Below, in pieces: positions 33,899 through 40,898 of a stretch of DNA of 64,000 nucleotides. Numbering within the stretch: position 1 is the stretch's first letter; every line of letters begins with the position of its first letter. The notes under the pieces were generated by a model, which worked only from the letters and a program-made list of their open reading frames with translations, ran no database searches and had not been told where the DNA came from. The position numbers were made by a program, and so were the translations under genes. The DNA is from Fibrobacter sp. UWR2 (GTDB lineage Bacteria > Fibrobacterota > Fibrobacteria > Fibrobacterales > Fibrobacteraceae): assembly GCF_002210285.1 (NCBI RefSeq), contig NZ_MWQE01000001.1, positions 620,001 to 684,000 of the forward strand. The letters are read 5' to 3'.

Positions 33899-34320
33899 TC
33901 CTTGCCCCCTTTTTCGCTAGGGGTTGCCCCGCCGGCGCCGTCTATGCCTGCGTTAGCCTTTTGGCCTTCGTGCCGCTCCTGCAGGCGTATCAGGAACTGC
34001 GTGGAAATGCCCGTCATGGCCATCGTAACGACGGTAAAAGCGATGCACATGGCCAGCAATAGGGGCCAGCGGCTCAGGATGTCTTCGCCTACGGCCATGA
34101 TGGCGATGCTCGGGGGCAAGAAGAACAGGGGAAGGTACTTCAGGAATACGGTGGAAACGGTCGAAATATGCTCCAATTTGACGATTTTAAGGCACAGGAG
34201 GATAAGCAGCAGCACCATGCCGATGATGTTCCCCGGGAGGGGAATGCCTACGATGCGGTTCAGGAATTCGCCCGCAAGGCAGATGGCAAAGATGATGGCT
34301 AGCTGTACAGGGATCCTCAT
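33895..34320 (-). CDS. lrgA: LrgA/CidA-family membrane protein
   Basis: This protein of about 141 residues has four membrane helices (VQLAIIFAICLAGEFLNRIV, GIPLPGNIIGMVLLLILLCL, FLPPSIAIMAVGEDIL, LLAMCIAFTVVTMAMTGIST), the LrgA/CidA holin-like pattern. The start at 34320 fits the first helix. A TAGATTTG box (34329-34336, minus strand) ends eight bases before it with no Shine-Dalgarno, so the mRNA is probably leaderless. Operon with lrgB; divergent from the SulP gene. Confidence 0.88.
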   Translation of the reverse strand: MRIPVQLAIIFAICLAGEFLNRIVGIPLPGNIIGMVLLLILLCLKIVKLEHISTVSTVFLKYLPLFFLPPSIAIMAVGEDILSRWPLLLAMCIAFTVVTMAMTGISTQFLIRLQERHEGQKANAGIDGAGGATPSEKGGKE

Positions 34321-34328
34321 TTCGGGTG

Positions 34329-34336
34329 CAAATCTA
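34329..34336 (-). promoter_or_regulatory. -7/-10 box of lrgAB
   Basis: TAGATTTG on the minus strand, eight bases before the lrgA ATG. Confidence 0.5.
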
Positions 34337-34383
34337 GAAATTATTTTTTCATTTTCACCCTTAACGGGTTTTGTAAAAATTTC

Positions 34384-34391
34384 TAAATTTG
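34384..34391 (+). promoter_or_regulatory. -7/-10 box of the SulP gene
   Basis: TAAATTTG, 28 bases before the ATG. GGAG lies in between. Confidence 0.5.
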
Positions 34392-34419
34392 GCGCCGTTC
34401 TTCCAGATCGGAGTGCAAG

Positions 34420-36321
34420 ATGACCAACATTCACGCCAAGGAATCCTTCAAGAACTTCCTTTCGGGTGTCAAGGCAACCGTCACCCCGGAGTCCGTGAGG
34501 GCTCTTCGCAGGGGCTACACCAAGAAAAACTTCGTGAGCGACCTCATGTCGGGTGTCATCGTTGGCATTTTGGCGCTTCCGCTCGCCATCGCGTTCGCCA
34601 TCGCCTCCGGCGTCGGCCCTGAACAGGGTCTCTACACGGCGATTATCGCGGGTTTTGCGATTTCCCTGCTGGGCGGCTCCCGCTTCCAGATTGGCGGCCC
34701 CACGGGTGCCTTCATCGTGATTGTCTACGGCATCGTGAGCCAGTACGGCTACGACGGCCTGGCATCTGCGACGCTCCTTGCGGGCATATTGCTCATTATT
34801 TTCGGGCTTGCGAAGTTCGGCGCCATCATCAAGTTCATCCCGTTCCCCGTGACGGTGGGCTTTACTGCCGGTATCGCCATCATTATCGCGCTTGGCCAGG
34901 TCCCGAACTTCTTCGGGCTGCGCTTTTTGGCCAAGGACCCTGCCGACGCCATCGGCAAGATCAAGCTCTATGCGACTTCCTTTGACACTGTTAATATATA
35001 TGCCGTCATCGTTGGCCTCGTGGCGCTAGCCGTATGCATCCTGTGGCCCAAGATTACCACGAAGGTGCCCGGCTCCCTGATTGCGATTATCGTTGCTACC
35101 GTGATGGTGAAGGTCCTCGGCTGGGACGACCCGATTACGGGCCACGGTGTGGTGACCATCGGCATGAAGAACCACATTCCGACCGGTTTCCCGACTCCGC
35201 ACCTGCCTAACATTAGCCTCGAGATGATGCAGAAGGTGTTCCAGCCGGCACTCACGATTGCCATTCTCGGTGCCATCGAATCCCTGCTTTCGGCAGTTGT
35301 GGCCGACGGTATGACCAGTACCAAGCACCGCTCCAATACCGAACTCTTTGGCCAGGGCGTGGCGAACATCCTTTCCCCGATTTTTGGCGGTATCCCGGCT
35401 ACGGGTGCGATTGCCCGTACGGCGACCAACATCCGTAACGGTGCGGTGAGCCCGGTTTCGGGCCTGGAGCATGCGGTTGTCCTTCTCCTTATCATGCTCG
35501 TGCTCGGCAAGTATGCCGAAATGATCCCGATGGCGGCCCTCGCTGCAGTGCTTTTCCAGGTGGCGTTCAACATGTGCGGCTACCGCAGCTTTATCAAGAT
35601 GTTCAAGGCCCCCAAGAGCGACGTCATCGTGATGCTCGTGGCCTTCTTCCTCACGGTGATTATCGACCTTACGGTCGCCATCGAAGTGGGCGTTTTGCTG
35701 GCCGCGGTGCTCTTCATCAAGCGCATGAGCGACGTTTCCGAGATGGAAACGGTGACCGAAGCCCTCAAGGAAGACGACGAGGAAGCCGCCCACAACGACT
35801 TGAGCCGCCAGGTGCCGAAGGGCGTGGTGGTCTACGAACTCGCCGGTTCCCTGTTCTTCGGTGCGGTCGACAAGTTCAAGGACACGATGGCGCGCATTTC
35901 CGACAAGCCGAAGATCCTCATCTTGCGTATGCGTAGTGTCTCGAGCATCGATGCCGCCGGTATCCAGATGATTGAAGATTTGCTTAGCCGTTGCAAGCGC
36001 GAAGGGACGCAACTCCTGCTCAGTGGCGTGCATGCCCAGCCGGTGGTTGCGCTTACTCGTGCCGGTGTCTTGAAGCAGCTTGGCGAAGAGAATGCTCTCG
36101 GTAACATTGATGCAGCACTCAACCGTGCCCGCGAACTGCTTGGCCTGCCTGTTGTCGATGCTTCTCACGAAGTGCAGCCGGCGCCTACGGTTTCCTGGGA
36201 AAAGAGCCTCGACAAGCCCTGGATGCCTGAGGAATCTAACGCGGCTATTGCCGAAGAGACTCCCGAAGTCATCGCCGAAAAGATGATGGACGAACCCATC
36301 GTCAAGATCGAAGAGAAATAA
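34420..36321 (+). CDS. SulP/SLC26-family anion transporter with STAS domain
   Basis: This 633-residue protein has an N-terminal sulphate-transporter domain with 12-14 membrane segments (FVSDLMSGVIVGILALPLAI, GGSRFQIGGPTGAFIVIVYG, ILGAIESLLSAVVADGMTST, GIPATGAIARTATNIRNGA). A C-terminal STAS domain covers about 455-560 (GVVVYELAGSLFFGAVDKF, LRMRSVSSIDAAGIQMIEDL). Family members carry sulphate, bicarbonate or dicarboxylates; the substrate here is not evident. The last 60 residues form an acidic Glu/Pro tail. Single gene, followed by a short hairpin and the micro-protein genes. Confidence 0.92.
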   Translation: MTNIHAKESFKNFLSGVKATVTPESVRALRRGYTKKNFVSDLMSGVIVGILALPLAIAFAIASGVGPEQGLYTAIIAGFAISLLGGSRFQIGGPTGAFIVIVYGIVSQYGYDGLASATLLAGILLIIFGLAKFGAIIKFIPFPVTVGFTAGIAIIIALGQVPNFFGLRFLAKDPADAIGKIKLYATSFDTVNIYAVIVGLVALAVCILWPKITTKVPGSLIAIIVATVMVKVLGWDDPITGHGVVTIGMKNHIPTGFPTPHLPNISLEMMQKVFQPALTIAILGAIESLLSAVVADGMTSTKHRSNTELFGQGVANILSPIFGGIPATGAIARTATNIRNGAVSPVSGLEHAVVLLLIMLVLGKYAEMIPMAALAAVLFQVAFNMCGYRSFIKMFKAPKSDVIVMLVAFFLTVIIDLTVAIEVGVLLAAVLFIKRMSDVSEMETVTEALKEDDEEAAHNDLSRQVPKGVVVYELAGSLFFGAVDKFKDTMARISDKPKILILRMRSVSSIDAAGIQMIEDLLSRCKREGTQLLLSGVHAQPVVALTRAGVLKQLGEENALGNIDAALNRARELLGLPVVDASHEVQPAPTVSWEKSLDKPWMPEESNAAIAEETPEVIAEKMMDEPIVKIEEK

Positions 36322-36342
36322 CTTTTCTGTTTTTTTTGTGAC

Positions 36343-36368
36343 AAGCCCTGTTTTTTTGGGGGCTTTCT
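36343..36368 (+). terminator. Likely terminator of the SulP gene
   Basis: AAGCCC (36343-36348) can pair with GGGCTT (36360-36365) around a T-rich loop, followed by TCTTC. The stem is short, so confidence is moderate. Confidence 0.45.
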
Positions 36369-36398
36369 TCCCGTTTGGGTTGTGCCCGGTGCGTTTGG

Positions 36399-36433
36399 AT
36401 GTGAGCCGTGTCGCAGTGTGATTTGCGTTACTT
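36399..36433 (+). promoter_or_regulatory. Duplicated upstream element, copy 1 (CRP-like box)
   Basis: This 35-bp sequence is repeated at 36685-36719 with 31 of 35 identities. Each copy starts exactly 56 bases before the -10 box of a micro-protein gene. It contains TGTGA-N6-TCGCA (36400-36415), one base off the CRP-family consensus TGTGA-N6-TCACA. The box is centred about 60 bases before the expected transcript start. Confidence 0.6.
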
Positions 36434-36454
36434 GTAATTTGGAATATTCCATTT

Positions 36455-36462
36455 TATATTTG
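36455..36462 (+). promoter_or_regulatory. -7/-10 box of micro-protein gene 1
   Basis: Exact TATATTTG, 31 bases before the ATG. Confidence 0.55.
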
Positions 36463-36493
36463 GGCTACAATCAAAAAACAAAAGGGAATCGGG

Positions 36494-36598
36494 ATGAAAG
36501 CACAAATCATGAAAGACCTCGCCTCCACCACGTTCTTTGCAAACTTCATGGTCACCTTTATGGGTGTGACCCTCTATCTCTTGAATACTCTTACGTAG
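36494..36598 (+). CDS. 34-residue membrane micro-protein, copy 1
   Basis: This small gene encodes a 34-residue protein with a lysine-bearing N-terminus (MKAQIMKDL) and one hydrophobic helix (FFANFMVTFMGVTLYLLNTL). It shares 18 of 34 residues with the next small gene, including IxKD, TF, MVxFMGVTL and LL. It has its own promoter box, a G-rich ribosome-binding site (AAAGGG/CGGG) and a strong terminator. The conserved protein sequence, with changes at many positions, argues for real translation. Probably a single-pass inner-membrane protein. Function unknown: a regulator or small subunit of a membrane complex, or a toxin-like peptide, are possible. Confidence 0.7.
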   Translation: MKAQIMKDLASTTFFANFMVTFMGVTLYLLNTLT

Positions 36599-36617
36599 AG
36601 ACTCCCAATCAAAATCC

Positions 36618-36651
36618 AAAAAGGAACGGTCACGCGGCCGTTCCTTTTTGT
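36618..36651 (+). terminator. Terminator of micro-protein gene 1
   Basis: A perfect 12-bp stem, AAAAAGGAACGG (36618-36629) with CCGTTCCTTTTT (36638-36649), has an 8-base loop and ends in a T run. Confidence 0.85.
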
Positions 36652-36684
36652 TTTGGTGAAATCTGTTTTTTTTGTCGCAAGTCA

Positions 36685-36719
36685 ATGTGAGCCACGTCGC
36701 AGTGTGATTCGCCTTACTT
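36685..36719 (+). promoter_or_regulatory. Duplicated upstream element, copy 2 (CRP-like box)
   Basis: Second copy of the 35-bp element, with TGTGA-N6-TCGCA at 36686-36701. It starts 56 bases before the TATATTAC box at 36741. Confidence 0.6.
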
Positions 36720-36740
36720 TGAAACTGCGTCGCGCAAATC

Positions 36741-36748
36741 TATATTAC
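36741..36748 (+). promoter_or_regulatory. -7/-10 box of micro-protein gene 2
   Basis: TATATTAC, 24 bases before the ATG, with AAGGAAAGGG between. Confidence 0.5.
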
Positions 36749-36772
36749 AGACATAAAGGAAAGGGATTGAAT

Positions 36773-36877
36773 ATGAAAACTAAAATCATCAAGGATTTCT
36801 CCAAGCCGACCTTCATCGCGAAATACATGGTAGCATTTATGGGTGTTACGCTCTTCTTGCTCAGTTCTGTAGTTTAA
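36773..36877 (+). CDS. 34-residue membrane micro-protein, copy 2
   Basis: This is a paralogue of copy 1 with the same length: basic N-terminus MKTKIIKDFSKPT, then one predicted helix (FIAKYMVAFMGVTLFLLSSV). The ribosome-binding site is AAGGAAAGGG. It has its own promoter module and a two-way terminator shared with the converging sufD gene. Both copies keep length, charge pattern and the FMGVTL core while the sequence between them has diverged, as expected for functional duplicates. No antisense RNA gene or cognate partner is evident. Function unknown. Confidence 0.7.
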   Translation: MKTKIIKDFSKPTFIAKYMVAFMGVTLFLLSSVV

Positions 36878-36900
36878 AAACCTAATCGACTCCCTCCAAA

Positions 36901-36934
36901 AAAAGGCAGCCCGTTTCCACCTGGGCTGCCTTTT
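36901..36934. terminator. Bidirectional terminator (micro-protein 2 / sufD)
   Basis: A perfect 12-bp stem, AAAAGGCAGCCC with GGGCTGCCTTTT, encloses a 10-base loop. T runs follow on the plus strand (36931-36934) and A runs precede it, so it can work in both directions. Confidence 0.85.
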
Positions 36935-36955
36935 CTGTATGCTTTTCAAATTTTT

Positions 36956-37933
36956 TTATTGGATATTTTGCAACAGGCGCTTTTTGGCGGGGGAATCCGG
37001 CAGTGGGTAGAAGGTCTCTTTCGCGAAGCTCGAGATGAGCATCTTCTTTGCGGTCTCCTGCGGGATTCCGCGGCTCACCAGGTAGAACATCTGTTCGGCG
37101 TCGAGTTCGCCCACGGTATTGCCGTGCGTGCATTCCACGTCGTCGTGGTAAATCTTGAGCACCGGCTTCACGGAGACGGAACTGTCTTCGGAAAGAAGGA
37201 TGGTGTTCACGAGCTGGCTGGAGTTTGCCTTGGTGCACCCGTTACCCACGATGACGCTGCCGTCGTAGCTGGCGCGGGAACTGCCGTCGAGCAGGTTCCT
37301 GGAAAGCTGCGTGCTTGTCGTCTCGGGGGCGTTGTGGTAGATATGCAGCCTGTGGTGGCTTTCGGCGTTACCGCTGAGCACGTTAAGCGTGCGGATTTCG
37401 AAATTGGCGCCCTCGGCATTCAGGAAGGTGTCGATGCTTACGCGGCTAATGCCGTTCCCGCGTTCGATGGCGGAGAACCTCACCGTAGATTTCGCTGCCT
37501 GCGAGATGCGGAAGTGGCGGAAGCGGAGCGGAAGGTCGTTTGCCGGGTTCGCGAAGAATATTTCTACGTCGGCGCCTTCGCCCACGTTGATGTCGAAGCG
37601 TTCGGCGTCGAGTGCGTGCAATACTTTGTTGTCGAGAATCTCGATGCTCGCCTTCGCGCCTTTGCCGATGTTCAAGACGGTGTGCCCGAAGTCGTTGTTG
37701 CACTTGATGAGTGCCATCTCGTTTGCGCCATCGGGAATATCCCTGACCATCGGGCGTGCGTTTTGTGCTATCGGGAGAAGTGCTGCGAAGTCGGTTTCTT
37801 GTGAAAAGTCCTCATCGCAGGTGCACGCATCGGGGAACTCCGGCGCGGGAATCTTTGCTATGGGGAAGAATGTCCACAGTTCGTCGTTACGACGGGGCAT
37901 TCCGAGTTGCTTGATGCGGGAGAGTGCGTCCAT
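36956..37933 (-). CDS. sufD: SufD/SufB-family Fe-S assembly protein
   Basis: This 325-residue protein of the SufB/SufD family has ALIKCNNDFGHTVLNIG, beta-helix repeats (ADVEIFFANPANDLPLRFRH), and the conserved C-terminal DGSSRASYDGSVIVGNGCTK, PVLKIYHDDVECTHGNTVGE, LDAEQMFYLVSRGI and FAKETF. It works as scaffold with SufB and the SufC ATPase in iron-sulphur cluster assembly. The shorter length and N-terminus (LGMPRRNDELWTFF) fit SufD rather than SufB. The start overlaps sufC by one base. No sufB or sufS is in this cluster. Confidence 0.85.
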   Translation of the reverse strand: MDALSRIKQLGMPRRNDELWTFFPIAKIPAPEFPDACTCDEDFSQETDFAALLPIAQNARPMVRDIPDGANEMALIKCNNDFGHTVLNIGKGAKASIEILDNKVLHALDAERFDINVGEGADVEIFFANPANDLPLRFRHFRISQAAKSTVRFSAIERGNGISRVSIDTFLNAEGANFEIRTLNVLSGNAESHHRLHIYHNAPETTSTQLSRNLLDGSSRASYDGSVIVGNGCTKANSSQLVNTILLSEDSSVSVKPVLKIYHDDVECTHGNTVGELDAEQMFYLVSRGIPQETAKKMLISSFAKETFYPLPDSPAKKRLLQNIQ

Positions 37934-38679
37934 TACTTCTCCTCGATCCAGTCGTAGCCCTGTTCTTCGAGCTTCAGGGCGAGTTCCGGCCCGCCGCTCA
38001 GGATGATTTTGCCGTGACGGAGCACGTGCACGTAGGTGGGCTTGATGTAGTCCAGCAGGCGCTGGTAATGCGTCACGAGGATGACCGCCTTCTCTGGCGT
38101 CATGATGTGGTTGATTCCGTTTGCGACGATGCGGAGCGCGTCGATATCGAGGCCGGAGTCTGTTTCGTCCAGGAAACTCACCTTCGGGTCGAGAATCGCC
38201 ATCTGGAGGATTTCGTTACGCTTCTTTTCACCGCCGGAATAGCCGTCGTTCACGCCGCGGTCGCGGTAGCGTTCGTCCATCTCGAGCAGTTCCATCTTTT
38301 CGTCGATGAGCTTCTTGAACTCGTCGTCGTTTATTTCGGGCTGTCCGAGGTAGGCGCGCTTGCTGTTGAGCGCCATCTTGAGGAATTCCACGTTGTTTAC
38401 GCCGGGGATTTCTGTCGGGTACTGCGTGCTGATGAACAGCCCGGAGTTTGCGCGTTCGCTGATTTCCATCTCGAGCAGGTTCTTGCCGTCGAGTTCCACG
38501 GAACCACCGTCTACGTGATAGGCAGGGTGGCCCATGATGACCTTCGAAAGGGTACTCTTGCCTGAACCGTTCGGGCCCATGATGGCGTGGACTTCGCCGG
38601 GTTTTACCTCGAGGTCGATTCCCTTGAGGATCTGTGTCCCGTCTTCGATACTTGCTTTCAGGTTCTTTATCGATAACAT
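37933..38679 (-). CDS. sufC: SufC ATPase for Fe-S cluster assembly
   Basis: This 248-residue ABC-type ATPase has Walker A MGPNGSGKST, the SufC-typical segment NVEFLKMALNSKRAYLGQPE, signature YSGGEKKRNEILQMAILDP, Walker B VSFLDETDSGLDIDALRIVA and the His in VILVTHYQRLLDYI. It energises the SufBD scaffold. It follows dnaG after four bases and overlaps sufD by one base. Confidence 0.95.
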   Translation of the reverse strand: MLSIKNLKASIEDGTQILKGIDLEVKPGEVHAIMGPNGSGKSTLSKVIMGHPAYHVDGGSVELDGKNLLEMEISERANSGLFISTQYPTEIPGVNNVEFLKMALNSKRAYLGQPEINDDEFKKLIDEKMELLEMDERYRDRGVNDGYSGGEKKRNEILQMAILDPKVSFLDETDSGLDIDALRIVANGINHIMTPEKAVILVTHYQRLLDYIKPTYVHVLRHGKIILSGGPELALKLEEQGYDWIEEK

Positions 38680-38683
38680 ATTT

Positions 38684-40603
38684 TTATCCTTTCGTGACGG
38701 AGAGGGTATTGATTAAAGGTGTCTTGCTTCTGATGAGCTGGTCGGCGAGCATGTCGATGGAAAGCCTGCCATCCTTGTACTGCCTGTCGAGTTTTTCCAT
38801 GTTCTGCATGAACTTGTTGAGCTCGATTCGCTTCTGCACTCCCTCTGGCGTGTCGAGCGCGATGCTTTTGCGAAAACGGTCGCACAGCCTGAAGGTGAGC
38901 ACCATGAGGCTTTCGTAGAGCTCAATGATTTCTTTCGGGGGCGTCCACGATTCTTCGGGCAGGTTCTCCATGAACTGCTTGAGTAGTGGAGATAGCTGCT
39001 CGTACAGGACTCTCGGGGAGAAGTATCCCGTTTCGCTGTAGATTGCGATAATCGTGTTCACGAATTCCTCGATGAGGGAGGATTCGAAGAACTGTATCCC
39101 GCTGGCGGCAAGTTCTACGTCGAAATATTCGCAGGCGCGGTCTATCAGGGTGGGGTTGCTCACGAGCAGGTTCGCGAAGCGGATTTCGACCGGCGGGAGG
39201 ATTTCCCACGGGATGCGCTCGGGCTCGGGGGCCGGCGGCATTTCACCGTATTCCGCAAGTTCTGGGCTTGGCTGCGGTTGGGGCGCGGGAGCCTTGGGCG
39301 CCCTCTGCGGCTTGATGCTCTGTATGCCTTCCAGCGAGCGGGTGGTGTTGAAACGTTCCGAGATGAGCTTCACATACTGGTTGCGCAGTTCGCTGTCCTG
39401 GATGCTCTTGACGATGGACTTGACGTAGGTGACAAACGAGGCTCGCGATTCGATACTGCTTAGATCTTTTTTGCGGGCGAGATAGCTGAGCCAGTCTTCG
39501 GCATTTTTCAGTTGCTCGCGAAAGGCGTCGGCACCCTGCTCGTTCACGAAGTTGTCGGGGTCTATCTTGGTGCCGTCGGGGCGCGAGAGCGCAAAAATTC
39601 TTGGGTTGATGCCTTTGGGAAGTACGATTTCCAGCGAGCGCATTGTCGCCTTTTGGCCTGCGGCATCACCGTCAAATACGAGGTAGGCGGTTTTCGCGTA
39701 GCGGGCGAGGATATTTGCGTGGAATTCGGTGAGCGCGGTTCCCGATGCCGCGACCACGTTCTGCACGCCGCCCTGGTAAAGGCTGATGAGGTCGAAGTAG
39801 CCTTCGACGATGATGACCGCGTTTTCTTTGGAGATGGCGGCGCGGCTGTGGTTCAGGCCAAACAGAATTTCGCTCTTGTTGTACAGCGCCGTGTCCGGGC
39901 TGTTCATGTACTTGGGGCGCTCGAAGCCTTCTTGTTTCGGGGCCAGGTCGCGCCCGCCGAAGGCGACTACTACGCCGGATTGGTTCTGGATGGCAATCAT
40001 CAGGCGGTCGCGGAACTTGTCCGAGATGCCACCGTTCTGCTTTTCGGTGGCTAGGCCCGCCTTCACGCAGTCGCGGGGCGAAAAGCCGTTCTTCGCGGCG
40101 TAGGCAATGAAGTTTTCGCGCCCGTCGGGGGCATAGCCGATGTGGAATTCCTTGCGCGTCTTCTCGCTGACGCTCCGCTTGGCGAGGTACTCGAGTGCCT
40201 TGGGGCTGAGCGTGAGTTGCTGCTCGAACCATTCGCAGGCGAGTTCATTGAGCTTGCGCACCATCGCGCGTTCTTCGGTGACCTCGGCGTTCTCCTTCGA
40301 AGCAAATTTCGGCAGGTCGAAACCCACGAAGTTTGCGACCCATTCCACCGCACCGTTGAAGTCAATTTTTTCGTATTCTTGTACGAATTTGAACACATCG
40401 CCGCCGGCACCGCACGCAAAACACTTGTAGTAGCCTGCGGTTGGGTTCACATTCATGGAGGGGGAGTGGTCGTCGTGGAAGGGGCATACGCCCACGTAGC
40501 GGTTTGTACCCGTGCGCTTCAGCGGCAAGAACTGCTGGATCACAAGCGAAATATCTGCTTGCGACTTGAGCTGCTGAATGACTTCTTCCGGGTAAAAGGG
40601 CAT
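38684..40603 (-). CDS. dnaG: DNA primase
   Basis: This 639-residue primase makes RNA primers at the replication fork. The N-terminal CHC2 zinc finger uses C40, H43, C61 and C64 (CPFHDDHSPS, CFACG). The RNA-polymerase-like domain includes FGGRDL and KYMNSPDTALYNKSEILFGL, and the Toprim motif is VIIVEGYFDLISLYQ with AYLVFDGDAAGQKA. The C-terminal third is a diverged DnaB-interaction domain after a Pro/Ala linker (about residues 420-445). A TATCTTTG box (40609-40616, minus strand) ends five bases before the ATG, indicating a leaderless mRNA. Co-transcribed with sufCD, which is an unusual arrangement. Confidence 0.95.
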   Translation of the reverse strand: MPFYPEEVIQQLKSQADISLVIQQFLPLKRTGTNRYVGVCPFHDDHSPSMNVNPTAGYYKCFACGAGGDVFKFVQEYEKIDFNGAVEWVANFVGFDLPKFASKENAEVTEERAMVRKLNELACEWFEQQLTLSPKALEYLAKRSVSEKTRKEFHIGYAPDGRENFIAYAAKNGFSPRDCVKAGLATEKQNGGISDKFRDRLMIAIQNQSGVVVAFGGRDLAPKQEGFERPKYMNSPDTALYNKSEILFGLNHSRAAISKENAVIIVEGYFDLISLYQGGVQNVVAASGTALTEFHANILARYAKTAYLVFDGDAAGQKATMRSLEIVLPKGINPRIFALSRPDGTKIDPDNFVNEQGADAFREQLKNAEDWLSYLARKKDLSSIESRASFVTYVKSIVKSIQDSELRNQYVKLISERFNTTRSLEGIQSIKPQRAPKAPAPQPQPSPELAEYGEMPPAPEPERIPWEILPPVEIRFANLLVSNPTLIDRACEYFDVELAASGIQFFESSLIEEFVNTIIAIYSETGYFSPRVLYEQLSPLLKQFMENLPEESWTPPKEIIELYESLMVLTFRLCDRFRKSIALDTPEGVQKRIELNKFMQNMEKLDRQYKDGRLSIDMLADQLIRSKTPLINTLSVTKG

Positions 40604-40608
40604 GCGCC

Positions 40609-40616
40609 CAAAGATA
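40609..40616 (-). promoter_or_regulatory. -7/-10 box of dnaG-sufCD
   Basis: TATCTTTG on the minus strand, five bases before the ATG. Confidence 0.55.
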
Positions 40617-40626
40617 GCAATTATTT

Positions 40627-40651
40627 GTCATCCCCGCGCAGGCGGGGATCT
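40627..40651. repeat. GTCAT..GGATC palindromic repeat upstream of dnaG
   Basis: Stem ATCCCCGC/GCGGGGAT with loop GCAG. It lies directly upstream of the dnaG promoter box, where a -35 region or regulator site would be expected. Confidence 0.7.
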
Positions 40652-40673
40652 ACTTGCTTATAATGTTTGCTAC

Positions 40674-40737
40674 GAGGGGCGCTTCGCACGCTCACACGAT
40701 CACTTCGTTTAAGTGTTCGCTTTGCGAATTGCCCCTC
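40674..40737. repeat. 64-base multi-stem hairpin element
   Basis: GAGGGGC (40674-40680) pairs with GCCCCTC (40731-40737). Inside, TTCGCA pairs with TGCGAA and CACTT with AAGTG, so the whole unit folds into one long interrupted hairpin. Together with the repeat at 40627 it fills the dnaG-FISUMP interval. No gene is seen at 40604-40898. Confidence 0.6.
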
Positions 40738-40813
40738 TCCGCAAAAAAAACGATAAAATCTCTGTTTGGGAATAGTTTATTGCTATGGCGCATGTAGGGA
40801 ATGAGCGGCGGGA

Positions 40814-40849
40814 GGAAAACCTTGTGACTGTTAGTCCCTTCGGTTTTCC
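40814..40849. terminator. Hairpin upstream of the FISUMP gene
   Basis: GGAAAACC (40814-40821) pairs with GGTTTTCC (40842-40849), with a small inner stem GAC/GTC, followed by TTTAAAC. It may be a terminator or leader structure. A TATATTTTG promoter box follows at 40867-40875. Confidence 0.4.
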
Positions 40850-40866
40850 TTTAAACGGCTTTTTCT

Positions 40867-40875
40867 TATATTTTG
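40867..40875 (+). promoter_or_regulatory. -7/-10 box of the FISUMP gene at 40899
   Basis: TATATTTTG, followed by AGGAG (40889-40893) and the GTG at 40899. Confidence 0.45.
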
Positions 40876-40898
40876 GGTAGTGGGAAATAGGAGAAATT

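Noticed and set aside
36494-36877. Type I toxin-antitoxin pair
   Set aside because: Size and tandem arrangement fit, but no promoter for an antisense RNA could be recognised opposite either gene, so only a general micro-protein call is made.
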